64,000 nt of DNA, taken from contig CM030364.1 in NCBI GenBank assembly GCA_017893485.1, forward strand, positions 38,087,538 through 38,151,537. Reading direction: 5' to 3'. This stretch comes from Hemerocallis citrina. Lineage: Eukaryota > Streptophyta > Magnoliopsida > Asparagales > Asphodelaceae. Position numbers and translations under genes: made by a program. Within the stretch, counting starts at the first letter, position 1. Each line of letters opens with the position of its first letter. Below the pieces are notes generated by a model. It searched no databases and had not been told where the DNA came from. It worked only from the letters and a program-made list of their open reading frames with translations. Shown here in pieces: positions 47,288-58,825 of this stretch.

Positions 47288-47436
47288 GATGCACCTCCGT
47301 CTGCGCTATCTAGGTTGACAAACCGACTCCATTTTCTAAAGGAGCGACGACTCCAGTTAGTAAATGAGCTTCAAAACATGAATTCAAACCCAACTTCTTT
47401 TGCTGGTCCACAACCTCCTCCAAGAACCTACTCTAG
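47288..47436 (+). pseudogene. Unidentified exon-like fragment (probably captured)
   Basis: Open 149-bp stretch between a good acceptor (TTCTTCAG/GATGC) and donor (TCTAG/GTGAGC). Encodes a Leu/Arg-rich helical segment (SALSRLTNRLHFLKERRLQL) and a Pro-rich tail (GPQPPPRTY). I do not recognise the protein. A leader-like C/T-rich region lies at 46790-46990. As it sits within intron 5 near other gene pieces, capture by a transposon is likely. Confidence 0.4.
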
Positions 47437-48020
47437 GTGAGCTGGAATCTTCTATTTCGAGAAAATATCATATTCTCATTCAAGCGTTGATCAGCTGCTC
47501 ATTCCGAATGTATAGTTGGAGAGGTCGATTTTTCTGGAAAGTTCAAATTTTGTAGCTTGTTTCCATTGAGTCACTGACATGTTGGAGTTGTGGTCCTCAT
47601 GTAAAAAGTTGAATAGTTGTTGTTTTACTTGAGCAACATTCTTGAATAGACTCGTTGAGACTACAGAGATTGGAAGGAAAAAAAATACATCAGTTGTAAA
47701 ATAACTTGTTTCTTAAGGATGACGTCAGTGATTTGTTGTAAACCAACTTATCATTGTCTCAAAAGACCTGCTAAAGCTTTGTTTTTAATCCCCGCTTTGG
47801 CTTTATCTTTCTATGTAAAATGCTTCATTAGCCTTGCCGCCCTGCCTCAATAATTGCTGTAATTATAGTTGCTTTTTTCTGAAGGAGGTATTTGCAAATA
47901 TCCTCGACGTTTTAAGTTAAATATATTTGTATGAATGATTATTCCGATTAGCTATGTTCTCATGTTGTCTTGTATTACTTTCTATAAAACAAACCATGTA
48001 ATTGTTATTTTAAAAAGAAA

Positions 48021-48187
48021 TCGGGCCGGGCTCGGGTGTTTTTTGTTTATTCGGGTTCGGGCTTGGGCCTACATTTTGGAGCCCAATGTAAATTCGGGCC
48101 GGGCTCGGACCACACAAAAAATTCGGGCTCGGGCTCGGGATCGGGCTTATGTGAGTCCGGCCCTAACCCGGCCCATTGCCACCCTTA
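48021..48187 (-). mobile_element. hAT-like terminal fragment (GGGCCGGGCTCGG-rich)
   Basis: On the minus strand it starts AAGGGTGGCAATGGGCCGGG and continues with repeated GGGCTCGGGCT / GAGCCCG subterminal motifs, like the end of the hAT element at 56632 (TAGGGGTGGCATTAGG on the minus strand). No opposite end was found, so it is a truncated or non-autonomous copy. Confidence 0.55.
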
Positions 48188-50111
48188 GTTTTAAACATTA
48201 TAATCAGCGCAAACTAAAGAGCAATCGCTATAAAAGACTAATAAATCAATTAAGCATGTTTAAATGACAAAATAGCTTAAAGTAAGTATCAGGAGGCATT
48301 TGACATACATCTGGGTATTTTAACTTTCTGTTTCACATTTACTTCAAAGTTTAGGTACATCCAGATAGCTAAACTCCAAATTCCAGTAATCCAGAGTTAA
48401 TCTAAACTGCACTCCACACTAATAAGTGACAATAAATGCCTGTAATCCACCTTCAATTTTCGAACTTTAATCCAGTAATCCAAATTCCTGTGTTTTGAAC
48501 TTTAATTTATTTAGAGTTCACTGTGGAGACAAAATGCCTCCAGTTTTAAGATTTTTAAAGGCCAAAAGCTACCCAAACTATAATCCACCTTCAAATTTTC
48601 CTTACCTCCACCCTCACTCTCTTTGTTTCCTCCTCACCTCAACTTAGCATCCAAACACATATGAAAAGATGAAATTCTCCATGAATCTAAAGGTACCCAA
48701 ATGACGACCAAACCACTCACCTTCCGCCCGAAAACAAATCAACTAAAACTACACAAACTAAATACCAATTACAATAAATCAATCAACTATTTAAGATGCA
48801 AAATTATGCTAACAAAACTAAAGCTATATAAAACTATCTAACAGTGCTCTAGGTATCTTTACCTTGACATATTTACCTCAATTTTATAAACAACTATATT
48901 ATAAGAACATGTACTACCGACATGCCAAATTAAAGTTTCAAAAATTTCCAGTATAAACAACTACACCAAATATTGCATGCGACGCGAAGGTAAAAATTGC
49001 AGTTAGCATATTCATATAAGAAATTAATAAAACTTGTTTGATCTGTTTTAGCGCTATGGCCTTCTAGGAGGAGGCCAAAGTTGCTTTTCTTTTCTCATTC
49101 AGCTGGTATGTGAGGATGATGCAAGCCTTTTCTTGTAAACTATCTGGTAACCTTCATAAAGGTGCTAGGTTTCTACAGGAATTGAAGAGAAAAGGGAAGC
49201 ACATGCACTCAATACCTTGGGCATCTTTTTGCGAAAGATCACAGCAGTAAAGATGTACCTAGATCAAAGAACATAGACAAACAATAGATAAAATGCTTAT
49301 TGGTATTGTAGAACATAAACAAAGGATTATTTCCTTAAAAAATTCTCTATATTGATATAACCTCCAAAAAAACTCGATATTCTGTAAAATTTAAGTGATG
49401 TAAAATAAATCTATCAAAGAGAACAAACTCCTATCAGGTAAGCTTGTTTCGGTCACTTTTGTGTGTATTTGACACTTCATGATGCTCATATCAGAGTATA
49501 AATTTTTGTGAAGGTTGTGCTAGGTAGTTATACACAATTTTTGTAGAGAGAGCTCTCTACAAAAATATGTATTTGTGAAGGACATCTAGTTAGTAGTTAC
49601 ACACAATTTTAGATAGTCATTTTGGCACCAACATTATTGTAGAAAGAGCTCTCTGTATAGAGAGCCAACTTATGCTTATCTCCGGAAAAAGAGCAGCATC
49701 AAACCGAACAATGACAATTTCACCATGGAGCTTTTGAATAGGAAATTTCCTAAGGGTTTGTACATGCAGAAGTAACTTCTCACCGGTATCATAGTTTTTT
49801 TTCCTTAAGCATCATGAGCAGTGCATAAGTTTGTAAAAAATCAGATAGGCGGCAATGCTATGAATATTTATCTGACTAAAAGGATATCGTAAGGTTTATT
49901 CGGACTGTAAGGTATGTTGTCGTGGAATTTTAATTAATGAAGGTAACAAACATTCTTTTTCCTTATGTTAATTGATGATTTTTCCTTTATAAGTGGCTGA
50001 AATGTGTTACTCATTTTTTTCATTATTAATTTCAAACTAGAAATTTTAAATGAAGACAAATATTAGTTTCAAACCAGAAATTTGCTAAAGTTTGCTTTAT
50101 TAGTATAATAC
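48188..50111. other. Intron 5 sequence with possible captured exons, unassigned
   Basis: Mostly AT-rich. Minus-strand stretches at about 49257-49217 (YIFTAVIFRKKMPK between AG and GT) and 49765-49690 (QKLHGEIVIVRFDAALFPE) look exon-like but match nothing I recognise. Confidence 0.3.
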
Positions 50112-51530
50112 CTCGATAGATATGCAGAAACCTCCACTCTATCCCGTGAAAATCCTTGGCAACCAGCTCCTGCAACGGGCGACGGCCTCTGCTGCTTATA
50201 AACCTACACCACATATTCCATCACTCAAAATCAATCATCCCCAAAAACCCAACAATTTTCAACCCAAACATAGGGATCTTTAACCTAACCCATGGAACAC
50301 ATTAAAATGTACATAGCATGCAATTTTCCAATAACAAATGGTAGAGTAAGGTAATTATCTTGTCCACCAACCGTACCAAGTACACAGATAAAGGAACGAA
50401 GCTCCCTAAATGCGAAAAACCTGAACATCTGAAAAGAACCAACAACAAATAAACAACAACAAATAACATGTAAAATGAAAAGTCACCCATGCAGTAATAA
50501 CAACGAAACAAAATTGTTGGGAGAACCTGAGAGCAAGAAATTATACATTTTCATGTTAAGTGGACGCCGACGTGCTAAACCTGAAATACACAGAAAAAAA
50601 CATAAAATCAAAATAAACAGTGATAACAAAGGAAGAAACTTATAATCACCATCACATACAAAAATATAAAACCAAATGATACAACAGTGCAACGGAAATG
50701 AAGAGAGAGAGAGAGAGGGGGGGGGGGGGGGTACCTATATCCCCAACCCAAAAAAATATGTAATAGGTCAAACTGGACTGATTATCAAGACGGCAAGAAC
50801 ATGTACAACAACAACAATAACCAACAACTAACACTGCCAAACAAACTTCTAACAAAAAACCTTGGAAATTATAGAACGGACAGAAAGTAAAATGTGTCAC
50901 CCTAACGATACATACAATAAACAAAACCAACCAACAAACTTCTAACAAAAGACCTGCAATATTATAGAATCAACAGGCAGCAAACTGCACCTCACCAACG
51001 ACACGTACAATAAAGAAAATTGAACTCCAACTAACAACATGCAACACCCAAAAATGACATGCTGAAATAACAATCAAACAAAGCAAGCCAAAGATTCATA
51101 GAGCAAAAAATTACCTTTCTCTATAAGCGGAACCCTGCACCTAAACCTGAAACAAAAATACCAAAAACATAAACACAAATTAAACAGTAACCAAGCAGAA
51201 AAAACAGCGAAGAACATTTACAGGAAGTGTACTGTTCATGAGCATAGCAATTATGTGCATACCCCAAAAAACTACAAACTCACACCGGTCAACAAACTTC
51301 TAAGAAACAAAAACCCCCCACATATTCCATCACTCAAAATCTATCATCCCCAAAACCCAACAATTTTCAAACATCAACAAACAAACAAACAAAGACATTG
51401 GCGGAAAACCTAACAATCATACCAGTGGCGGAAAATAATCCTCAGCCGCTTGCCTCGGCACCGAAAACCCCCCATCAGTGCTAGTATCCGACGCAGTCAA
51501 CGTCTTGCAGAACCCCCCATCAGTGCTAGT
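50112..51530 (-). pseudogene. Captured auxin response factor (ARF) B3-domain fragment
   Basis: Two exon pieces on the minus strand. 51530-51423 encodes [20 protein letters not shown] and AAEDYFPPL. 50203-50112 encodes RRPLQELVAKDFHGIEWRFL and HIYRG. Both are hallmark blocks of the ARF B3 DNA-binding domain (family: STHGGFSVPRRAAED, RPxQELVAKDLHG), with His to Asp in STHGG and other changes. Splice borders are kept (CACTG/GTATG; GTGTAG/GTTTA). No other ARF parts were found, so this is a fragment. The intron is swollen by about 1.1 kb and carries a 55-bp direct repeat at its ends (50210-50262, 51319-51371). Confidence 0.85.
50717..50731. repeat. GA tract and poly(G) run
   Basis: A (GA)n tract from about 50703 passes into 15 G. 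Confidence 0.9.
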
Positions 51531-52380
51531 ATCCAAAATTCTAATCTGTCAAAACCCAAATCAGAATACAATACCCAAATATGACAACAAAACAGCACTA
51601 TCTCAATCAATACCCAAGCCAAAAAATAGCACAATCGATGATTGGATTTTGTATACGAAATCGATGGTTGGATGGTGAAATCAATGGTCGAGTGCGATGG
51701 CGACTGGACTGTGCGGAAGGCAACGGAAAGGTGACGGGAAATCGATGGTGACTGTGCGGAAGGCGACGGGAAATCGATGGTTGGTGGAGGAGCGAAGCTC
51801 GAACGGGAGAAGGCGACGGGATTGTTCGGCGTCGCAGGAGGAGCCTGCGGAGTTATCGAGGTTGGGGGCTGTCGATGGAGAGATGGCACAGGGAAGCTGA
51901 GAACGGCGACGTCTGAGGTGGAGGATGAGAGGGCGGCAATGGGGACTTCGGGAGGATGAGGTCGGGAAGCGACGGCAGGCAGAGAGCGAAGATCGGCTGG
52001 AGGTGAAATTGACTGGAAGGGAGGATGAGGGGGTTAGGATCGGGAGGTGGGGGGGGCGCTAATGGATGAGAGCAGAAGGGAGGAGGAGGGAGAGAGTGAG
52101 AGAGCGGGGAGATAGAGAGAGGGAGACAGTGAGAGAGAGAGCGGGCGGGAGAAAGAGAGAGAGAACGGGGAGAAAGAGAGAGAACGGGTGTTTTATATTT
52201 TTGGGGAAAAAGAGAGAGAGTGTGTGTGTGTGTGTTTTTTTGAATTTGTGGAGTTTGAAATTTGGGCGGAAAAATATGTTTTGTGAGAGTAGATCTGGTC
52301 CATTGATTTTGGGATAGATTGAATGTGAGCCACTTGATAGCTTTCTTTGTGTTTTATTATATATATATATATAAACCATG
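51531..52380 (-). other. Leader/promoter-like region upstream of the ARF fragment
   Basis: GC-rich then (GA)n-rich on the plus strand (C/T-rich on the minus strand), with (TA)n at 52360. It may be the captured 5' leader of the ARF piece or another gene. The minus frame at 51497-51889 is low complexity and not convincing. Confidence 0.3.
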
Positions 52381-54281
52381 CGGGTTTTGACCCGGGCCGA
52401 GCTTTCATGGGCCGGGCTGGGAGGAGCTGCGGGCCGGGCCACGGCGGAGAAATGCCGGCCCAGACCTGGCCCTACCCCTGGCTCGGGGGCCGGGGTAGAT
52501 TTTTATTTTTATTTTTTATTTTTTTTATACAAAGACAAAGGAGAAGAAAAATTGTTCAGAATTGTCAAGAACATATAAATAAAAGAGATTTTTATAAATT
52601 AAATTATTTTTATAAATTACAAAATTTAATATATAATCAGATAGATTAGTAATATTTCATACAAATTTTATCAAATTACAATATGATGCGAACATTTGTA
52701 TTTAGAGATTGAGATGACCTCTATTTAGATCGGAGAGAAGGCATTGAACTATTGTCGTGCACTTCTACTTAACCTAAATTTAGAAGCCCATCTCCAAAAT
52801 CTCCCAATTATTTACAATACATTATCCAAAATTTGTTGTACTAGATGTTCATTCGTCGCTACTTGTTGAGCCATTGTGTGCTTCATGTTAATCTTGAGTC
52901 CTCTCTTCCGCTTTCATCCAATTCGCGGCGTATACTAATATCTCCAAATTCTTAGATGTTAAGCGATTCCTATTCGGCATCATAATCCTGCCACCAAGAG
53001 AAAAAACACTTTCCGATGCAACGGTTGACACCTGTGTAGTTAGCAAATCTTTAGCCATACGAGAAAGAATAGTAAAAATATTTTCATTGGTTTTTCAAAA
53101 ATAAAACACATCTACATCATCAATGGGAGGTTGTGCATTATACCAATTCAACTCATTAGGTGAACTGGTTCTTGGTTTTTTTTGATTTTATGAGATTTAA
53201 AACACTACCACTTGCAAGACCCTTTCCCTTTGATGAAATAGAAGAAGAAGAATAACTAACATTTTGTGTTTGTGTAGTGTTAGATGAATAACGTCTATCG
53301 TAACTATCATATAAACTAGTCAAAACATGCTCAAAATTTGTACAACATGATCAAAATGTTGTATTTCATTGTGTGGGGTATAAGTATAAAAAATCTTAAT
53401 TAAATTTTTTGTGCCCTCTAACTTAATCATGAGATTCATTATACTAGCAACACAATATAACATAGGAAGTGGATGAAAATATTTAAAATGTTAATATAAG
53501 TGGCATAAACAATTTCTCCAATAAAATGGTAAATTATCAAATTTTAAATTGTTGTCATCATAGTGACAATTACAAGTAAAATACAACTAGATGTAGATGT
53601 ATAAGTTTTTGAAAATTGTAAAGTAGCATTATTAAAAGGTTCTAAAAATTTATACAAATTATCGGCAAAAAATAAAAAAACATCATCTAACATATAATCA
53701 TGCATACCCATTGCAACACAAAATTTTAAGATTAAAACGATAGTAAAGAACAACACCTAATAAATCATAAGTAGAATTCCAACGATATCTAACATATTTA
53801 GGAAAACGTTTAAACACAATTTTCCTAAGTTGACACTAATCATGAAAAGCTTGATATATTGGACCACTTAACGTAATAAAATGAACACAATTTCTCATTG
53901 CCTCAATTTTTTCGTGTCCATATTTTAGTACATCTTGTACACAAAGATTAAAAATATGACAAACACAAATAACATGAAAAATTTCCGGTTCTATAGGATT
54001 TAATGTAATTTTCAAACTAGCGATTGCCTTAGAATTATTAAAACAGTTATCAAACCCAATAACAAAATAATTATCAAAAATACTAAAATTATTACATGCT
54101 TCCATGATGTGTGACAATTATTTCACTCTTATGTGGGTACCTAACAAATCCGAATAAAATTATCATCTTTTGAAGTAGCCAATCGGAATCTATCCAACGA
54201 CATGTTACACACATCATGGTACGCCATTCACTCCTACCCACCCATCCGATGTCAAAGAAACTCTAGTGTTTAGTGATATTA

Positions 54282-55060
54282 GTGCATCCACTATCGTTGC
54301 TGCTAAAATGGAAGCTCTAATAAGGATAAGCATTTGGCAAATAGCAATAGACGGGTAGCGCTGCTATCATGTAAAGCTAAATTTGGTCGATTGAAAATAA
54401 TAAAATATTCAAACGGAAGATCATCCTCCGTCTAACCCCATTTTAATTTTTTTTAATATTAAAAAATTTGTGCGACGGAAGATCATCTTCAGTTTGTCCA
54501 AATTTTATATATAAAAAAAGAAAATTAAAGCCAGATGGAAGATGATCTTTCGTTTGGATTTTTTTTCTTTTTTTTTAATTTTTAAATTGCTATAATGACA
54601 TTTTTGTAAATATTGGATGGCTAGTAAACAGCGAAAGATTTTTTTTTGGAGAAAGTGCACGACGGAAGAAGATCTTCCGTCCCGACCATTTTTTAAAATA
54701 TTTTATTTTATTTATTGAAATGAAATTTCTGTAATTTTAATGTCATTTTAGTAATTTTTCAAATAATATATATTAAAGAATTTGGAGGACGGAAGAAGAT
54801 CTTCCGTCCGTCCTCTTTTAATATTGAAAAAATTCACAGACGGAAGAAGATCTTCTGTCTGTCCTTATTTAATATTAAAAAAGTACACAGATGGAAGAAG
54901 ATCTTCCGTCTTCTATATTTAGCAATTACCAAATTCTGCAACTATATAGTCATCTACTTTCTGTAATTTTCTAAGAAATAATTTTTTAGCGAATGATAGT
55001 GGAGACGCTATTGCCAAAATATAGATATTTTGACATTTTAGCAAACGACAGTGGATGCTC
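54282..55060. mobile_element. PIF/Harbinger-like MITE with internal palindrome array
   Basis: Ends GTGCATCCACTATCGTTGCT and (inverted) GAGCATCCACTGTCGTTTGC, flanked by TTA at 54279-54281 and 55061-55063. The GAGCATCCAC terminus and a TTA target are typical of Tourist/Harbinger MITEs. Inside are seven variants of a palindrome around GGAAGAAGATCTTCC. Confidence 0.75.
54410..54925. repeat. Seven short palindromes around GGAAGAAGATCTTCC
   Basis: Copies near 54412, 54475, 54534, 54661, 54784, 54838 and 54891. The perfect core is ACGGAAGAAGATCTTCCGT, and others have one or two changes (AGATCATCTTC, AGATGATCTTT). Spacers are T/A-rich and mostly contain TTTAATATT. Confidence 0.85.
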
Positions 55061-55620
55061 TTAGTGTTGACACTAAAAAATCTTAGCCTCATTGTAAACT
55101 AATTTACAATCACCCTTAACTACAATCCTTGCAATTGTTTTATAATGGGATTTAATACAGTTTGTGCAAAAGTCTCTACATTCCTACTTTCACCAAACGA
55201 ATAAGGTAATTTATCTCTAATCACTAACTTAGCCATTTTCCTACGAATGATATCGTGATCGTAGTTATGACTATCTACTTGACCGGTCTTAGGGTATATT
55301 TTTTGTTGTGTGAGATTGTCTTTAGATATTTTGGGTTGACATTTAGTTAAGTGACGTTGAAGTGTACCCGTTCCCGATCCTATTTTAAACTAATAGGGAG
55401 TTTGTCACTTCTTACAATTTTTTAGTCCTACACTCTTATCATTTTGTGAAGGGTCGACATAGTCAAAATATTTGTGTACTTCGGAAGTGTTCCCTCTTGT
55501 TTTACGGGATTGAGAAGGGCCTTGTTCCGATGGTTGTGTTTCTATGTCTTCTACTTCTACTTGATCCGTGTGTGTTTCATGAAAATCGGGAATACTATCA
55601 TAATTCAAGTGTTTCTTCAT

Positions 55621-56450
55621 TCTCTACATATGGAATTGGAATGGAAGGAATGCAACGACTACTAGTGGACTCTTAGCTACTATGTCTACCATGTGAACGG
55701 TTAAATGCCATCTAGACTAGTGTATGCATGTTTGGAATGTTAAAAAAATTATTTCTAGTGTATGTTCTAAAAATTAATTCTAGTGTATGTTTTAAAATGA
55801 ATTCTATAAAACAAGTAAAGATAGATAAACTAGTGTATGTTATAGAAAATGATTCTACAAAAGGAATACTAAAACCAATTTATGTTAATAAATAAAATCT
55901 AAAAAAAAGTAATATTTCAACAAACAACAACAATTAATTGGAATAACTAGCGTCTGTTTACCAAATTTTTTTAAAAAAATCTAAAAAGAAGAAGAAGAAG
56001 AAATACAACAAAACTCAATTTAATTAAGAGAAATAAATGAGAACAAACAACTATGCTAAAAATTATACAAATACAAAAATACCTTGTGATTGTAGAATGT
56101 AGATGGAAGAATGAAGGTAAGGAGATTTGAGAGCTTGTAGTGTTGTTGGTGTTGTTGATTGTTGTTGAATGTTATTGATGTTGATCAAACCAAGAAAGTA
56201 GTTGAATGTTGTTGATTGTTGTTGATTGTTGTTGAGAGAGTTGAGAGATAGTAGAGAGAGTTGAGTGAATTTGTGAAGAGAATTGAATGAAATGAGGTTG
56301 TATATATAGATTATGGATTTTTTTGAATTTCCCAAAATATCCAAAAAAACTAGCGAGTATAGATCCGTTGGGGGTTATTTTAGTAATTATACAAACACAA
56401 TATTTAATAATAAAATTCTGGAAAAAAATCACAGAAATTCCAACGGTCGG
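55621..56450. other. hAT 5' region, AT-rich, with GTTGTTGAT repeats
   Basis: Non-coding. Imperfect GTTGTTGATT-type tandem repeats at about 56130-56240 on the plus strand. Confidence 0.4.
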
Positions 56451-56830
56451 CCAGCGGGCCGACCCGGTTCAACCCGATCACGGGTTTGACCGGGCCGGGC
56501 CGAAGTCGGGCTTTTTTGGGTTTTGCTGAACCGAACCGGCCTGTCAATTTTTGACGGGCTAGCCCTAGTCCAGGACCGAGCGGGCTGGGCCGGGCCGGTT
56601 TTAGGCTAGCCCGGCCCTAATGCCACCCCTAGATATATGCTGAAAAAATAATTCTGTGAGTTGCAGGTGGTTCTATAAGAACAGTTTTTGGTATGAGGAT
56701 AATTTCTTAAAAAGCAGAATGTGCAACAAACTAATCCACAATATTACAGAACTTTATGCAGTTGCATGGTTTATCAGTTTATAGTTTCACTGAAATTTTG
56801 TATACATTTATTTGATATTCTTATTTTCAG

Positions 56831-56969
56831 ATTTGACAACTATCAGAAAAGGCCTCGCTTTGAGTACAACACCTCAAAGGCAGAGAAACTTGGGATGAAG
56901 TTCAAAGGAATCGAAGAGATGTTTGATGAGTGTATCCAGTCTCTCAAGGACCAAGGCCACCTTCCATAA
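56831..56969 (+). pseudogene. TKPR1-like exon 6
   Basis: Acceptor TTATTTTCAG/ATTTG. Encodes FDNYQKRPRFEYNTSKAEKL and KFKGIEEMFDECIQSLKDQG, then stop TAA at 56967-56969, the normal C-terminus of the family. Out of phase with exon 5 as it now stands. Confidence 0.88.
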
Positions 56970-57001
56970 AGTGATGAAGCCATCTTATATTTACTATAGT
57001 G

Positions 57002-57007
57002 AATAAA
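57002..57007 (+). terminator. Polyadenylation signal of the TKPR1-like gene
   Basis: AATAAA 33 bp after the stop codon. It suggests that the 3' end of the gene is original and not itself displaced. Confidence 0.5.
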
Positions 57008-57349
57008 AATCTCTGTAAATATCGAAACTTTCAGGAGATATCCCAAGATTCTTGCGTTCCATGAAACTTTGCAGGCAGCATTTTAGTTGCTTTTAGAGTC
57101 TTTTGCGTCTACTTAAATGCCGATTCATATAATTGTCCTGCTGGTGTTTGCCAGTAGTTTAGCTTTGTACTTGTTGGATGGTTGTTTTATTTTGCTGAAC
57201 TCTTCGGTGGCTGGTTGTTTGTCTATTGTTCTTCACTAGCTTAAAGAAATTTGGTTATCAGAAAATCTGTAACATCCGAATTTCTTGTGCTAAAGACACG
57301 TTGAACCAAATTGATAGATAATTGAGTCCTATATATCTGGAGTATACTT

Positions 57350-57380
57350 TTTTTTTATGGCAAACGGTGGGACTCAAGCG

Positions 57381-57417
<37 letters not shown>

Positions 57418-58825
57418 TCCCTTTGGGCCTTCGGCGATTCATTAATAAACTTTTAACTAAACATACAACAAAAAATATGAGAATAATGTTCATGCTACTC
57501 AGCATGTTGGGGCATGATACTCGTCCTCACCCAAAAAAGAGAACCCTCCTCAATAAACAAGTAGAGTTCCCTGGACCAAAATCATAAATATAAAAGCAGT
57601 AAAATGTACAAAATGGCCCATAGACGGCCCAGAACCCCCCCCCCCCCCCGCGAAAATAAGTCGACATAGTCACATGAACACACTTCTCCTTGATTTTCTT
57701 CCTAGCTTCTGTCTCTACCATTTGTGACCAGAATAAGATATTAGCGTTGATGATATATAATAACTGTTGGCAAGTAGAGTGCTTGTGTGGGTATCTCTAA
57801 ATATTCTATTATTATGCTCCAACCAAATTGTCCAACAAGTGGCAGCTACCCCGATCCCCCAAGGTTCAATGTCGTACTATACGAACATTGAGATCCTTCC
57901 AAAACACCCACATATCCTGAACTGACCCTAGTAAAGGGGCTGCAATGGCAAACTTTGTAGCAAATCCTTCCATGGGGGCCTTGCGAACTGACAATTCATA
58001 AGCAAGTGATCCACCATCTTACTGCCCTGATCGCACATGACACAATTAGCAGGACCTGCTAGTTGCGTTTAGCCAGGTTATCCCTAGTAAGAACTACAAT
58101 CATGACCACTAACCAACTGAAGGCCTTAACTTTCAGTGGAACCCTGACACTCCAAACTGGGTTGTACACCCGTATTTCCCTATTAATCAACAAGCTATAC
58201 ATGGATCCAACAGAGAACTTCCTTATTGGTCCAGTCCGTAGTTAATTGTATCGGGCTGGTCCTCCTCTGCTGGCCTCCAATCCCGAAGGTAGGTAATGAG
58301 ATCTCTCCGCTGTCTCCTCGCCTCCCCGGAAAATCTTTCAGCAAACCTAGGCCTCAAAGTGCCATTCACTCATTTCCTCGCAACCTGGTCGTCTCTGCGA
58401 GCCGCAAATCGATACTCTTCCAGGAATTTTTGTTTTAGGTTGCTGTGCCACACCACCCATCTTACCAGAAGCAAATCTTCATCCTGTTCCCAATGTAGAA
58501 GGATGCACCTGCTAGGAAAATATCCTTAGTACGTGACACTCCCTTCCAGAATCCTGACATGGACGCAATGTTCTTGTGCTTCCGATGCGGATTCCTGTCT
58601 CTAAGGTAGGCTGGCCTAACCAGGGTAGCCCACTTAGTCTTCTTAGGCATGTGAAGTTTCCACCACCATTTGAACATAAGGGCTTGGTTCATTTGTCGTA
58701 GATTAATTACTCCCAAGCCCTAAACTCCTTTCTACGACAAACAATCCCCTATTTGATCAGCAGATAACCTTTCCTCCCATTGTCAGCCCCATGCCAGACT
58801 AATGCCTGCACAGTCTATCAATTTT
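57350..58825 (-). mobile_element. LINE 3' fragment (LINE D)
   Basis: The T-run at 57349-57357 is the poly(A) tail on the minus strand. Coding remnant at 58716-58462: GVINLRQMNQALMFKWWWKL and FWKGV, the conserved C-terminal L1 region, followed by zf-RVT-like cysteines near 58030-58050. Frames are broken. The Copia-related LTR at 58826 cuts off its 5' part. Confidence 0.75.
57381..57416. repeat. Poly(C) run of 36
   Basis: Uninterrupted C from 57381 to 57416. A second run of about 13 C lies at 57637-57649. Assembly or polymerase slippage may affect the true length. Confidence 0.9.

Larger units (their letters stand above)
52900..55620 (-). pseudogene. hAT transposase, frameshifted and interrupted
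   Basis: N-terminal piece at 55620-55405 (acidic, near the BED zinc finger region). RISLTSDGWVGRS-like block at about 54270-54190. ITLDNASNN-type block (VIGFDNCFNNSKAIASL) and the ICVCHIFNLCVQDVLKYG block at 54117-53836. The C-terminal dimerisation block QVSTVASESVFSLGGRIMMP is at about 53036-52968. Numerous stops, plus a 779-bp MITE, inactivate it. Confidence 0.8.
52385..56632 (-). mobile_element. hAT transposon with broken transposase, left end truncated
   Basis: Right terminus on the plus strand ends CCCGGCCCTAATGCCACCCCTA (56632), with GC-rich GGGCCGGGC subterminal repeats at 56450-56610 and again at 52390-52500. The transposase runs on the minus strand between them. No matching inverted terminus was seen at the left side, so it is truncated or diverged there. 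A Harbinger-like MITE is inserted at 54282-55060. Confidence 0.8.

Noticed and set aside
51497..51889. 130-codon minus-strand ORF upstream of the ARF fragment
   Set aside because: Pro/Ser-rich then hydrophobic, and overlaps the true ARF exon in another frame. Probably leader sequence.
53544..53756. Independent small membrane protein
   Set aside because: Lies inside the decayed hAT transposase region on the same strand and is best read as part of it.
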